From assembly GCF_024763615.1 (NCBI RefSeq), contig NC_077223.1, positions 16,616,001 through 16,680,000 of the forward strand: a DNA stretch of 64,000 nt, given 5' to 3'. Shown one piece after another: positions 1 through 11,869 of this stretch (positions are counted from its first letter, which is position 1; every line of letters starts with the position of its first letter). Source of the stretch: Phlebotomus papatasi (lineage: Eukaryota; Arthropoda; Insecta; Diptera; Psychodidae). The translations under genes were made by a program, and so were the position numbers. The notes beneath the pieces are model-generated. The model saw only the letters and a program-made list of their open reading frames with translations, ran no database searches and was not told the origin of the DNA.

Positions 1-112
1 CGGAATTGGAGCGGCAAACGGTAAGTGATGCGAAAGTACTTTTGAGGTATAGCATCTAAATCACGAGTTTGAGCACTTCGCAAAGCCTGGAACGCTTTAC
101 CACTCATCCCAC
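1..112 (-). repeat. Truncated copy of the 'AATGCTCGAAC' dispersed repeat
   Basis: Read on the minus strand this matches 17630-17725 and 58930-59012. The shared core runs from CCAGGCTTTGCGAA through a GTGCTC/ATGCTCGAAC block to TTTCGCATCA and then a CCGGTT-like tail. The element leaves the window on the left, so its full length cannot be seen. No coding potential. The bases after it, 113-265, are A/T homopolymer-rich filler. Confidence 0.7.
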
Positions 113-265
113 TCATATTTTTTATTTTTCTTTATTTTTTATCTTTTGGTGTCTATACACTAGAAGCAATTTTTGTCAAAAATTACCTTTTTTAAAAAAT
201 TCTGACGTTTCTGCCTACAAGGATAGGGGAAATTTTCCTTAAAAAGGCATTTTTTTTTTAAAAAA

Positions 266-1488
266 GGGCTTTGGGCAAAACGGTCCAACCTTTCACCAAG
301 AATGAGACCTATACCATTGAATAAGTATTGGCAAAGGTAACAACTTTTGTTCCGGGACCAATCCCAAAAATATGTAGGAAAACCACTAGAGCATAAAACA
401 AGAATTGTAATGATTTTTTTTCAAAACTCATTTTATACAATAACGGTTAATCGTATATTGCCGTTTCTAAGAATAATTTGTAAGGAAGGACTTAAAGAAA
501 ATTTTCCTAGAACAAACCATATCTTTATCTCTTCACTTTCCCTGCAATTTTCCAGATCTTCCTTATAAATCTCTTACGATCCTTCAAACTCATAAAAAAA
601 GGATTGTATCCAGGGAAATGTCTCTTTTGCAATAATATTCTTCTTGAAAAAGAAATAAAACCTTTAAAGATCGCAGGGTCCAAAAAGATACCGTTATTTA
701 AATACTTTGAGTAATTAATTCAGAGAAAAAAATATTTTAATTAATTATACTGAGAACCTTTTGCTAAAATTCTTTAGTAACGATACCTTTACAACCCTAT
801 TAACTTCAGCAATCTTAGCTCCTTTTTAAGGAGAATATTTCTCTAAAGATGACAAAAGGATATAATCGAGGAAATAAGTTTAACGGAATTAAAGAATATT
901 CGAGGATATTTGAGGAAAATCCGGATACAAGAGAGATAGAGATACGGTTTGTTTTGGGAAAATGTTCCCTGAGTTCAGTTCTCTTTTAGAAAACGTTCTT
1001 TGATGCAAACAACTTACGATATGCCGTTATGTAAAACAAAGCAAGTTACATAAAAATAGTTAGACCATAAGTTTCTTCTGTTCAGGATACACCAAGGACT
1101 CCGAAAATACTTGTGATTTGTCATTAAACGAAAAAAGTTTTCGTTTTGTTGCCCTGTAATGTGCAATGGCTTTAAAACATGTCTAGTTTGTATGGAAGCT
1201 ACCAGATGGAGCAATCAGAGGGAAAATCTAAAAATATTTATTTAAATCTTAAGTCATACATCGAGTTTGACCCGAATTTCAATAAGATCGGTTAAGCCGT
1301 TTTCAAGTAATAAATGGTCAAATTGTGAATTTTCCGAAGGATATCGTTAATTTTCCAAGGACTGACAGTCCTTTTTGACTTTGGTCTCGGTAAATTTGAA
1401 GTCATACACCAACACCTACAAAATGGGCCTAGTCTAATCTCTGACGAAGGGTTGGACTAGCTCCCATACATTTCTGCCCATTGTCCTT
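266..1488 (+). mobile_element. ~1.2 kb dispersed repeat ending GCCCATTGTCC (copy A)
   Basis: The left part (about 270-705) matches 21770-22180 along its length, including GAATGAGACCTATACCAT, GGTAACAACTTTTGTTCC and a CCATATCTTTATCT block. The right part (about 1245-1488) matches 29425-29663, ending in a TGCCCATTGTCC terminus that mirrors the GGGCAAAA left end. It is therefore a non-coding element bounded by short inverted ends of the GGACAATGGGCAAAA type. Short open frames inside it are not conserved between copies. The superfamily is not recognised; no clear target duplication was found. Confidence 0.6.
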
Positions 1489-1510
1489 TCTCCTAGTGTG
1501 TACTGTAGTA

Positions 1511-1764
1511 CACTGAGAAAAAAAGAGGGTGCGATTAACATTTTTTCCTCAGAAATTCAACACTTTAGGTGTAAAAATATATCAACACTTTTTAATGTCA
1601 ATTTTACAGCCTTTAAGGGTAAAATTAACATGAAAAAGGGTAACTTTAACCCCCAATACACCTAAAAAAGGTAATATTTACACCGATTTTGGATCAATAC
1701 TGCAGGGTAAAATTAACATTTCCGGAATGCTATTTTAACTTTTTCGGATTTCTCTCACTCAGTG
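1511..1764 (+). mobile_element. CACTGAGA MITE, copy 1
   Basis: A 254 bp element starting CACTGAGAAAAA and ending CTCAGTG, with TA immediately outside each end, as expected for Tc1/mariner-type insertion. It contains the family blocks GAGGGTGCGATTAAC, AGGTGTAAAAATATATCA, GGGTAAAATTAACATG and TTCCGGAATG. Only the outer ~8 bp are inverted repeats. Seven copies were seen in the window. Non-coding and non-autonomous. Confidence 0.9.
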
Positions 1765-2215
1765 TAGGTACTGCAAGCTTTTCTAGGTTCATTACTGGAT
1801 AAAAACATTCAGTCCTTTCAGTGAAAATATGTGATTTTAGTGACAAAGAGGATGCTCTGTTCTTCTCTACGCTATATGATTCATGTAAAAGGGCCCCCAA
1901 AACTAGAAGGAAGAGTTTGTGGGATATATTGATTCATGCCGCGACTTTTATATTGTTTATCTCAATGAAAACGTCACAAGTCATACATTTTTTGGACAAA
2001 ATGATGTTTTTCTCACGACTTAAGAGGAATTTGAAGAACTATTTCATATAAGTGGGCATACATTTACAAAAGAATATGGTGAGAATGAATTCGAGTACTA
2101 TTTTTCATCACATTAGTCTCTAATAAAGAACTTCTAGGAAAATTTTGGCGCAGAAATTATCCGAAAATGATAGGTATTTTCTAAATTAATCACTTGATTA
2201 ATGAGCGAACGGTTT
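1765..2215. other. Unique stretch, no gene seen
   Basis: No repeat partner in the window, no convincing coding frame. One 76-codon open frame at 1821-2051 has no recognisable domain and is treated as chance. Confidence 0.5.
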
Positions 2216-2219
2216 TTAA

Positions 2220-2459
2220 CTCTTTCCGGACCGCAGCATATGCTGCAAGCCAATTTCACCATTTTTTAATCAAAAATATTTAAGCTCAGGAATTAATTGA
2301 GGTCCAACAAAAAATATCTTACATTTGGACATCCTTATAGTTTGTAATCATCCACAAAAATCGGATTTTTATCAGTTCTAAATAATTAAAAAACATTGTT
2401 TTTCATAGAATATTCATATGCTTCTTTGGGTACTCAGAGTCCCAAAAGAGACGAAAGAG
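2220..2459 (+). mobile_element. piggyBac-like MITE flanked by TTAA
   Basis: A 240 bp segment flanked on both sides by TTAA (2216-2219 and 2460-2463), the target-site signature of piggyBac elements. The ends are CTCTTTC and its inverse GAAAGAG. CATATGCT near the left and its mirror AGCATATG at the right are further inverted matches. Too short to encode a transposase. Single copy here, so the boundaries rest on the TTAA pair and the short inverted repeat. Confidence 0.6.
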
Positions 2460-2651
2460 TTAATAAATTTAAACCAATTTTTGTGACCGAGTTGCACTTT
2501 TTCATCACTAAGTAATAGATTTATAAAAAGTTTTGCCAAAATTAATTTTTTGAATTAATAAATAATTAATTAGAATAGAAAAAAGTCTGTAGTGTGACAC
2601 ATGGGTTATACTAAAAGAGCAATATGTACCAACTTTTGATTCATTTTATAA

Positions 2652-2903
2652 CACTGAGAAGAAAAGAAGATGCGATTAACTTTTTTTCTCATAACTTTAA
2701 CACTTTTTAGGTGTAAAAATAATCAACATTTTTTTATGTTAATTTTACACCTTTTTAAGGGTAAAATTAACATGAAAAAGGGTAACTTTAACCCCCAATA
2801 CACCTAAAAAGGGTAATATTTACACCGATTTTGTATCAATACTGCAGGGTAAAATTAACATTTCCGGAATGTTATTTTAACTTTTTCGGATTTCTCTCAA
2901 GTG
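2652..2903 (+). mobile_element. CACTGAGA MITE, copy 2
   Basis: Same blocks and orientation as the copy at 1511-1764: GATGCGATTAAC, AGGTGTAAAAAT, GGGTAAAATTAACATG, TGCAGGGTAAAATTAAC. The right end is worn (CTCAAGTG instead of CTCAGTG), so this copy is older or damaged. Confidence 0.85.
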
Positions 2904-4471
2904 AAGAAAATTAATCAAACTTTATTTATTTCTTTATTAACTATTTGTCTGTGTATAGTTCAGTTTATTATCTGCAACTTTGTGAACTGATTTCTAAGAG
3001 TGTAGTTTAGTGTTTCCTTCTGGATTTTCAGCTGTAACTGCTTTGCTGGTAAAATTCGCCTTGCTCTGGTAAATTGGAAAGGAATAAAACACTATCTCCA
3101 TGGCAGTGAAATTTGCTTCATGTTATTTATTTTCCTCTCATGAGGATAAATCAGACCCCCATCTCTTGACCACTATATTTATGATTATGATAATGTGTGT
3201 CTGCACAGAAAAACAGAGTGAATGCAAATACAAATTTGCTGCAGTCCCGCCAAAAATGTCCTCCCTGGGGAGGATATCGTGCTAAAGCCGAGGGGGAGAA
3301 AATTTATTTGAAATTGCGGCTGGAAAAGTGAAAAAATGATATCCTCAGGCCAAAAAAGCCGCAACCCCGCGCTTTTTTTTCTGCACCATACTGTTCTTAG
3401 GGCTTTTTTTGTTGCTGTTCCCATGGATTTTTCAGAGTTGGCGCCCAATGTAGTATATTGTTGTTGGTTTTGGAAGAGAACAATAAAAAGCCCCGAAGGT
3501 GAACACACCACAGATGGAAAATGATAAAATATCCCGGAAAATGTTCGTGTGATTCAAGGTGAAGTCTTTGAATTCTATACTGGAATTTTTCACAAGTTTG
3601 GCAGTTTATGAAAATTCACAAGTTTTGGCCTGAAATGACATATAAATAATTTTATAATTTGAGCTTAAACTTAGTACCAAATCTTCCGAATTTTCCGTCA
3701 ATTTAGAATCCCGTAATTTAACTTCAAAATACGAAAGAGAAGAAATATTCAAAGTTACCATCTTTCGAACTTACTGGGTTATAGTCTTGAAGGAAAGTTC
3801 TTATATTACTCTAGATTCAATTCCCAAACAATGAAAACTCCAAAGAGAAAGAGACAGAGACATGAAGTTTTGCAGCAAGTTAGCAAACGAAATTGTAAGC
3901 AATAACTTACTACTGTTCACTTTCTTTCCGGCCAAACTTTCTTTACTTCCTCCAGTGATATTGTTTCTCTCTCATTAGAACACTTCTCCATCCATTGAAA
4001 ACTCAATCCTGCAATCCATGCAACTTTCCCTCACTTTTCAATAATACCAAGCCAGAGGATTTCCCACGGAGGGAAATTATGGAGAGCAAACACTGCCACA
4101 ATCTCTCAGCAAACTGGTATGGCTTGGGAAGGATTACTGCTAAACCTTAATTTTTTCCTTGGTTTGAACTCCGGAAAAGAGACAATTAAATCCGATGGGT
4201 ATAATTTTTCAGATATTTAAATAAACCAATTCACTGTGAAATTTATTTTCCCTTTTTGAAAACTTAAATGCTTATACATTAAAAGTACTCTTGCATGATT
4301 TAAATAAAATTTTACAAATCCCAATTCATTGTCAAAGTCATAATGGCAATAATACTGTTCGGTTCAAAGATATCGCAAAATCTTTTCCTTTGCGCAATTT
4401 ATTTTCAAGTTTACTGTTCACTACCGAGTTAAACCAATATATAAGTCAGTGGAAAGATTACACAATGATTA
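2904..4471. other. Unique, gene-free stretch
   Basis: No repeat partner and no convincing exon. 3100-3524 is less AT-rich and holds overlapping open frames on both strands (up to 108 codons on the minus strand), the pattern of non-coding DNA of balanced composition rather than a conserved exon. No domain is recognised. Confidence 0.45.
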
Positions 4472-4721
4472 CACTGAGAGAAATCCGAAAAAGTTAAAAT
4501 AACATCTGGAAATGTTAATTTTATCCTGCAGTATTGATACGAAATCATAGTAAATATTATGCTTTTTAGGTTATTAGAGGTTTAAGTTACCCTTTTTCAT
4601 GGTATTTTTACCTTTAAAAAGGTGTAAAATTAAGATTAAAAAATGTTGATATATTTTTACACCTAAAAAGTGTTAAAGTTATGAGGAAAAAAATTAATCG
4701 CACCCCTGTTTTTTCTCAGTG
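4472..4721 (-). mobile_element. CACTGAGA MITE, copy 3
   Basis: Reverse-oriented copy: starts CACTGAGAGAAATCCGAAAA and ends TTTTTCTCAGTG, flanked by TA. First of four copies packed into about 1.3 kb. Confidence 0.88.
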
Positions 4722-4984
4722 TACACAAGCAGTAACACAATTGCATTCCGGAGAAAAATTAGCTATCAGTTGGTTTGTGCTATTTTGTCAATTGATATTT
4801 TGTCGGTTGCATCAACCGTTGTCGTGCCTGCATTTCTTGCATATGACGCAAAAAGCGTTGTTTGTTTCGTCGTTTGCAGCAAATACAGATACGATTACAG
4901 TCGATGCAACCGACGATTTACTTTTTGCCGAAAACCGCATGTCGATGTCTCTTCACGCTCTCTCTCCAGAAGTGTTTGTTACTA
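4722..4984. other. Unique spacer between MITE copies
   Basis: About 260 bp separating MITE copies 3 and 4. It is open in two frames across its length, and both frames run on into the flanking MITEs (4681-5034 and 4719-5093). No domain recognised, so coding is not supported. Confidence 0.4.
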
Positions 4985-5238
4985 TACTGAGAAAAAAGAG
5001 GGTGCGATTAAAATTTTTTTCCTCAGAAATTTAACACTTTTTAGGTGTAAAAATATATCAATATTTTTTAATGTTAATTTTACACTTTTTTAAGGGTAAA
5101 ATTAACACGAAAAAAGGATACATTTAACACCTAATACACCTAAAAAGGGTAATATTTACACCGATATTGGATCAATACTGCAGGGTAAAATTAACATTTC
5201 CGGAATGTTATTTTAACTTTTTCAGATTTCTCTCAGTG
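4985..5238 (+). mobile_element. CACTGAGA MITE, copy 4
   Basis: Plus-oriented copy with the usual blocks. The first base is changed (TACTGAG). Its right end CTCAGTG is followed by a single TA and then directly by the next copy. Confidence 0.88.
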
Positions 5239-5240
5239 TA

Positions 5241-5501
5241 CGCTGAGAAAAAAAAGAGGGTGCGATTGACATTTTTTCCTTAGAACTTTAACACTTTTTA
5301 GGTGTAAAAATATATCAACATTTTTAATGTTAATCTTAGACCTTTTTAAGGGTAAAATTAACATGAAAAAGGGTACCTTTAACCCCTAATACACCTAAAA
5401 AGGGTAATATTTAAACCGATTTTGGATCAATACTGCATGCAGGGTAAGATTAATATTTGCGGAATGTTATTTTAACTTTTTCGGATTTCTCTCACTCAGT
5501 G
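5241..5501 (+). mobile_element. CACTGAGA MITE, copy 5, abutting copy 4
   Basis: Starts CGCTGAG one TA after copy 4 and ends CACTCAGTG. It contains a duplicated TGCA at the CTGCAGGG block. The two copies are head-to-tail and share one TA. Confidence 0.88.
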
Positions 5502-5543
5502 TATGCGTGTATAATGGATGAAAAAGGATTGTAAAGAACCTCA

Positions 5544-5792
5544 CACAGAGAAATCCGAATAAGTTAAAATAACATTCCTGAAATGTTAATTTTACCCTAC
5601 AGTATTGATCCAAAATCGGTGTAAATATTACCCTTTTTAGGTATATTAGGGGTTAAAGTTACCCTTTTTCATGTTAATTTCACCCTTAAAAAGGTCTAAG
5701 ATTAACATTAAAAAATGTTGATATATTTTTAAACCTAAAAAGTGCAGAATTCTAAGGAAAAAAGTTAATCGCACCCTCTTTTTTTCTCAGTG
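5544..5792 (-). mobile_element. CACTGAGA MITE, copy 6
   Basis: Reverse-oriented; starts CACAGAGAAATCC (one change from the consensus) and ends TTTTTTTCTCAGTG. Only 42 bp from copy 5. Confidence 0.87.
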
Positions 5793-6195
5793 CATCAGCT
5801 AAGAAGTAGTAGTTGGTAGATTTAATTCAATTATACGATATTCAGTAAAAACTTCATTGTAATAAATGGAAAATATCCTTTTAAATGGTCACCTCTTTGA
5901 GGAGTTATTTTTAGATAAAACGCCCAAAATCAATCCTTATATCTGGCAGCTTTCCGACAATTTTTGCGAAGCGTTTGAGAGGAAAGTTTCTAGAGAGCGC
6001 ATTTAAAGTGTGGCAACGTGCAGCATTTTGGGTACTTAACAATTCTCTTCAACAATCTATCATATTTTTGAAGATTATCAACAATAAAAAAAATAGTAAG
6101 GCTAACAAAAAAAATCTGGTAGATATTTTCCCCTTGAATATTATTTGTAAATACTCGGAAATTATTTTTAAATCGTGATGATATTATCACTATAA
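5793..6195. other. Unique, gene-free stretch
   Basis: AT-rich with no repeat partner and no convincing exon; overlapping short frames on both strands at 5975-6190. Confidence 0.4.
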
Positions 6196-6196
6196 T

Positions 6197-6342
6197 GACC
6201 AGCGCACAATAACTTTTGTTTGTAAATATGTTTTAAAAATTTCCCATGAGAATGAGCGAAATGACTTGATCTAGATCTCACTCACTCTCATTAAAACGTA
6301 AAAAACATGTTTATTAAATAAAAGTTATTGTGCGTTGGGCAT
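6197..6342. mobile_element. 146 bp palindromic MITE (GCGCACAATAACTTTTGT), copy A
   Basis: Terminal inverted repeats of about 30 bp: CAGCGCACAATAACTTTTGT at the left, AAAAGTTATTGTGCGTTGGGC at the right shows the inverse over its first 20 bases. The centre carries CTAGATCT with GAATGAGCGA-type arms. Two further copies lie at 17147-17292 and 17329-17474. Non-coding. Confidence 0.85.
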
Positions 6343-6427
6343 AATTTTAATAACACTTAAAGTGATAGCTTGAGTGATTATTTATTTTTATCACACGAGT
6401 TTACATTTATCCATTTCAATTTATTTA

Positions 6428-6640
6428 GGGGAAAGCGCGCTACCTTCGGACGACTCAAGTTTCGGACAATTCAATTTTTTCTCTAAGTTCCTTATGGATT
6501 TTACTCATAGATCTTTTCTGAAAATATGAGGCATTGGACTAGATATTGAAATATAATATTTAAATGGGGCAAATTCAGAACACATTGAAAAGAATGATTT
6601 TTGAGAAGCATAAATAGTCCGAAGGTAGAGCGCTTTCCCC
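6428..6640. mobile_element. 213 bp TA-flanked MITE (GGGGAAAGCGC ends)
   Basis: Left end GGGGAAAGCGCGCTACCTTC and the inverse of the right end GGGGAAAGCGCTCTACCTTC agree at 23 of 24 terminal bases. TA lies outside both ends. The word TCGGAC is repeated just inside the left end. Single copy in the window. Confidence 0.85.
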
Positions 6641-6840
6641 TATTCATTATCAGAAAAAAAGTTTCTGACTGTTTATGACTTTTTTTAATTACTAATCTTG
6701 TCCAAAATGCATTTGCATTTCTTAAGTGTTGAACTTTTTTGTTTGGTAATTTTTATTTGGTTATTATAATATTTATTTTATTATTTGTTTTATTTATTTT
6801 TATTAATTGTTTATTTTATTAATTGTTTCAATATTTAAAC

Positions 6841-6967
6841 AGGGGTGTGCAAGAACCGTTTGAAACCGAATAAACGTCAAAATAAGTTTGTTCAGGTAGC
6901 GTTTTGACCATTGACGTACAAATTTCATTTGACGTTTATTCGGTTTCAAAAGGTTCTTGCACACCTT
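6841..6967. mobile_element. Short foldback MITE (GGTGTGCAAGAACC)
   Basis: Two arms of about 41 bp are nearly perfect inverted repeats: GGTGTGCAAGAACC then TGAAACCGAATAAACGTCAA on the left, mirrored on the right, with a loop of roughly 45 bp. The whole ~127 bp can fold into one hairpin. Superfamily unknown. Confidence 0.8.
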
Positions 6968-8995
6968 TGATTTAAAAGTTTAATATTGTCATGATACTGT
7001 TCAAAAAGTAAAATTAAAGCATCCTTGCAGTGTTTAATAAAATTTGACGCACCATTCATGTTAATAATTTTCTATTTTAGGAAATTACTCTTTATCCCAA
7101 AATAAGTTTACCCAAAGATTACAGTTCTTGACCCCTCTAGCTGTCCTAGATTTTATTTGCTGAAATCACTGAAATAAGCTAAGATTTCCCCAAGTAAATC
7201 CATGGCACTTCAGGAAATTAACAGTATAGTTTGATGTAATCTTTAGACAAGCACTTCTCCCTCAATTGCTTTCCTTTCTTCCCTGGGACTCAATCTCAGA
7301 GAACATTCAAGTTGATTTTAATAGACAATTGAGAAGGGACTATCAGAGTTGAGCCTCTTGTGGAAAAATTGCCGGAAATAGGCGTCTTATCGGTGAAAAT
7401 TCCATCGAAAATGACACATAATTCGTGCGAAAACCCAATCAGTGAAACTTTCCATTGGCTCACTTTTCTTGTGGAGGCGTCAGAAGGTTCGTGAGACACT
7501 TGGCAGGATATCCCAGAAGTACTGTGAATGGTGGAGGATTGGCTGGGAAATTATTCGTGAAAGAGATCGAAGTGATAGGAGTAGAAAAGGCACGAGATAT
7601 GGGAAAGTTTTCCAGGGGAAAATACCATGAGCTTTAAAACCGTTTTTGCTCATACCCCAAAATATTTCACTATACTTCAAACTAAAAACCAAAAACCCAC
7701 CCAAAACAAGAAACATTTGCATACTAGAGAGTTTGTGTGTGAGGTGGAATCTCACATGTGTTCAACCACACATTTTATCCCTCAGACACACCCCGAACAC
7801 CCCCTGTATCATTTGGCCGGAGGGTAGAAGTGTTCCAGGTAGCTTCTTGCCACCCACTCATGAGGTTGGTGTGACTGAAAAATTTGCATTTCAATGCGAT
7901 ATGCTTTACATAAATGTAATGGATTTTATTCCCCTTGGAGATTTCTGGCTCTTAACCCACACTTTCAGTTTCAGGCATAGAATCCCAATGGGTGCCCTGA
8001 GACACCCTCCTTGTCCGCCCTCATGGTCCATATAATTGCAGGAGGGAAATTGCTGTGCCGAGATTCATCTGTTACACTCCAATTTTCTATACCTACAGCA
8101 CAAATACTTGTCTATTGTATTTTTTACATGGTTTCATTTGCAATGTATAAGTCTGCAAGAAAACAGTGTATAATTAACACATGTTCTTAAGGACATTACA
8201 TTAAAGCGTAAGTGAACATGTAAAATTCATTATCATACGAGATTTTTTTCATTTTGATACAACTTGGTTGATAAGAACAATGGATATTGGGATAAGTCTT
8301 ACACCTCTTCTGATCAAAATATTAACAATAAGGACATATGGATGCAATAGATTTCGCACTGATTGTTATCGTTTTAATAAAAGACTGTGCGTTTTCAGCT
8401 GAATTTTAAATGCTAACTGATTTCAATTCAATTGAAAACATAAGTATTTTCAGTTAAATTCTGATAACCTTAAAACGATACTCACGATCAGGCATTGCCA
8501 CTTCGTTATAATAGGCTGGCACTTTTTGTTCGAGAAATGATGATCGGTCAGCATATTTTTCCTGATCGGTTCAGCAAAATATGCTGAAAACGCTGCTTTT
8601 CTTTAGCCAGAGGCCCATCAAGCCTAATAAAAAGTGAAGCTATTTTTCACTTTTCCTTGCAAAAATTTAGGAGATATTGCACCGCGACCTAAACAAATTT
8701 GCTCCTAGTTCTTGTATTATTTTGACGAACATTATAAAATATGTATTTTTAGATAGCTTTTAATGCAGGATTTCGAAATACATCAGACCGATAAGTCAAT
8801 TCTCTTTAGGAAAAAACTTGCCAATAGTCTTCAGTGCCTCTATGCAAAAACGTATGGAAAAACGAAATGTCGAGAGGCCCCTGCTTTAGCTAACTGTACT
8901 CGCTGCGTGAGAACAGTGCGAAGTTAGCGGAGAATTGCTAGGTTGGCTCAATCGTTCGGATGGACTCGTTGGACTCCCATGTTGTGCATCAAATA
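6968..8995. other. Unique, gene-free stretch
   Basis: About 2 kb with no repeat partner. 7260-8060 is less AT-rich and has overlapping open frames on both strands (7442-7637 plus, 7480-7755 minus, 7646-8035 plus), none with a recognisable domain. 8359-8490 contains a weak imperfect palindrome around CAATTCAATTG. Confidence 0.45.
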
Positions 8996-9420
8996 GGGTA
9001 AGAGTGCCAAATTTCGGCATAGTTGCATGCAAGCACCAAAGTCTCAAGTTTGAAATGTAATATCTATAATAGAAATTGATTTTTTTATTCCTTCTACTTA
9101 AGGAGTGTTGCTTAGAACCTTGTAGATAGTTTATCGTCTTTATTTACTCTAAAATCATTCTTAATGCATTTTAAAATGAATAAAAATGTAGACATAGCTT
9201 TGGTGCTCTATTTTGGCCACCTTCATTCTCATAGTTCCTTGCCCTTCAGGAATTCTTCCAATGCCTTTTTCACGTCATCTCGTTTGTCGAAGCTACATTT
9301 TTGTTATTCTTTTGCATTTTATAATCTTGAGAGTATGTAAAATCTAAAAGTTCATGTAAATTCGAGAAACAAAAAAGGTGGCCGAAATTACAAGCTGGCC
9401 GGAATTTGGCACACTTACCC
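8996..9420 (+). mobile_element. 425 bp TA-flanked element, GGCCGAAA type, copy 1
   Basis: Flanked by TA on each side (8994-8995, 9421-9422). The left end GGGTAAGAGTGCCAAATTTC and the right end, read inversely, GGGTAAGTGTGCCAAATTCC form the terminal inverted repeat. The words TTTCGGC, TTTTGGCCACC and GGCCGAAATT recur near both ends. An inverted copy lies at 61098-61523. Internal blocks (AAGTTTGAAATG, AATTGATTTTTT, TAGTTTATCG) are shared with the larger GGACA-type elements. Confidence 0.88.
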
Positions 9421-9422
9421 TA

Positions 9423-10799
9423 TAATGAATTTATCTCGAAAAGGTGAAATCTGCTGATTTATCTTTTCTTCTAGATCTCTTTGTCTAACAATCCCAAAGA
9501 CGTGGAGCGCTCCAACCATTCTTGATGAGTTATAGCGTTGGATGGAAATTCTAAATGATCTCCATACCGAAGCTAGACGGTGCCTATGATCCCTTTAGAG
9601 ATCTTAAATCCCAAATTCTCCTACTAACTAAATCCGCACAGTAATGCGCAGGCTTTACCATACTTGAAAGCCATACTACAATCCTTCCTAATTTAACTAC
9701 TGACAAGCTCCAAAATCCGATATTACCCCAGAAAGCTCTGTTGCCTGTATCGCCTGCACCAATAGGAAATGAGTCCCTCGACTTCCGTCGCAAACTATCC
9801 CATCATACTCTACAGTCTTTCATTCTCACTTCTAAGGCTTCTTCTCACTTTTAAGGCTTGATCTATACTAACCCTACCTCCCAATTGGGTAGTTTTTATA
9901 TTTTATACCATTAGGGGTGGTAGAATAAATATATATTCTACATACACATATGAATAATACACCATATTGAACGTAAATCCGGACAATTTCCCGAAAACTA
10001 CTCACTGTTCTTAACGCTCTTAATCTCAAATTCAAAATTTACCTGAAAACGTATTATACCCATTATACCGCAGTTCAAAAGATACTTTTTTGCGTTACTG
10101 GTTTATAGAGGATTTTTCTCATTAGGATTGAGTTTTAAATTTAACTAAATTATGAACTCCATAGACTTAATGAAACACCTCTATTCTACTGAAGCCAATT
10201 GAATTTTATCCAAAATTCAGAAACTTTCTAATTCAAAATTAGTTGCACTATAACAGTGGCATAATTAAATCTCAATTATTATTATTAAATGAATTCAAAC
10301 TTATTCCAATGAGTAAACACATTATCTAACGATGTCATCACATTTGCACACTAAAATTTTATTGCAATTCGCGTTAATTGGCGCGAATGTGCGTTCTAAA
10401 ATGAAATTTGTGACTTTTAATTACTAAATATTTAGAATTTGATATATTTTATTGATAAAACAGTAGATTTGGTCAATAAAAATCAATTTACATTGATTTA
10501 TAGAATTAATGCGAAAAATTAATGATATTTTCACATTATTTTTTCAATGTGGAAACATTATTAATAATTCTTTGGGTGAATTTAAACTATTTTTCTGGTG
10601 ATTAAAAAGTAAAAACAACACTAGAACGCTAATTAACGACAATTAATGTGAAACACATTTTAATTTTAATGTGCTAGTTATTATAGCAGAGTAAAGCTTT
10701 TTTACTTTTGACCTTGAAAAATTCTTAAAAGACAAGATTCAAGTTGATTACCGTATTTAAACAAATTATTTTATTCACGAATTACTGAAAATATACATA
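9423..10799. other. Unique, gene-free stretch
   Basis: 9440-9870 is less AT-rich but has no recognisable exon; the 69-codon minus frame at 9584-9793 is taken as chance. 9900-10790 is very AT-rich, with loosely inverted CACACTAAAATTTTATT and AATTTTAATGTG words near 10346 and 10670 that may be an old, eroded element. Confidence 0.4.
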
Positions 10800-10801
10800 T
10801 A

Positions 10802-11869
10802 GGGGAAGTGCTTCTAATTTTGGACAGTCTGCATATAAGCATCGATATCCTAAGTTTGAAGTGCGATATTTTCAATACTAATTGACTTTTTTTGTTACTC
10901 TCTTTTCAGAAGGATTGTTTAGAAACTTGGCAAGCTATTTATCGACTTATTTTTATTAAAATTAGTTTTAATACGTTTAAGAATGAATTGATATGTAGAG
11001 GTGAATTTGACTCTTATTTTGGACAACTTGGTTATTAATTTTTACAACTTGTCTGTAAATTTGGACAGATAAACCGCCTCAACAGGATGCCCATTGTTCT
11101 TCATTTTATGAACCAATCTTACCAAGTCCTCTTCCTGTTCATGTAAGGGAAACGTAGAATGTCACAAGAAGCCCGGAAACTTTCCATATCATTCATTAAA
11201 GTGAGTTGACTTCGGTACTCCAAGTACGTGCGGATTCGCTCATTCCCTGCCCTTTCCGGGAGCCTTTCAAGGCATTTCTCACTGCATCTCTTTCGTAGAG
11301 ATGATGCTCCTTCACTTCTCCAGGCATTTGTCCAACCTAGTCATCACAAAAGCTAAAACTTCACGAAATTTCGTGAGAAAAACACCTGTCCAAAATAAGA
11401 ATCATCACCTCACTGGTGAATGTCTTAAAAAATTTCCCATTTTTCACACGAAAAATATAATTCACAAGGCAAATCTCACTTCAGGTCAAATGTACAAATC
11501 ATCAGTAACGTGAATCAACACAATATTCAATGAATATTCAATAATATCACTCAAAAACAGCGAACAAACTTTGTTAGTACTTCACCAAAACTAAATAAGA
11601 CTGAAGTAAGCCACGAAGTTCTGTCATATTTCTCGTAAGCAATTGCTCACACTGAATTTTCAACAAAGCAATTTCAACTCAAATCATATTCAAATTTTAA
11701 CGTATTTAGCGTTAAAATATTCCAAAAAGAACAAATATTTAGATAGAATTCATTATTCATCAAATATTGGAATAAAAATCCATCATTTTAATCAATTTAT
11801 TTTTAGTGTCCAATGTTATCCTCAAAGTGTCCAAAATAAGAAACTGGACAAAATTAGAAGCATTTCCCC
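10802..11869 (+). mobile_element. 1.07 kb TA-flanked element, GGACA type, copy a
   Basis: Starts GGGGAAGTGCTTCTAATTTT and ends with its inverse (AATTAGAAGCATTTCCCC), flanked by TA. The words TTTTGGACA or its inverse TGTCCAAAA occur at the ends and at several internal places (10822, 11018, 11040s, 11389, 11830s). Other copies lie at 49321-50475 and 63340-63918. Open frames at 11301-11513 and 11643-11876 recur in other copies only because the DNA is homologous; they contain no domain. Non-autonomous. Confidence 0.88.

Noticed and set aside
7442..7755. Overlapping frames near 7.5 kb as an exon
   Set aside because: Two plus frames and one minus frame are open at once in purine-rich DNA, with no domain or splice pattern favouring one.
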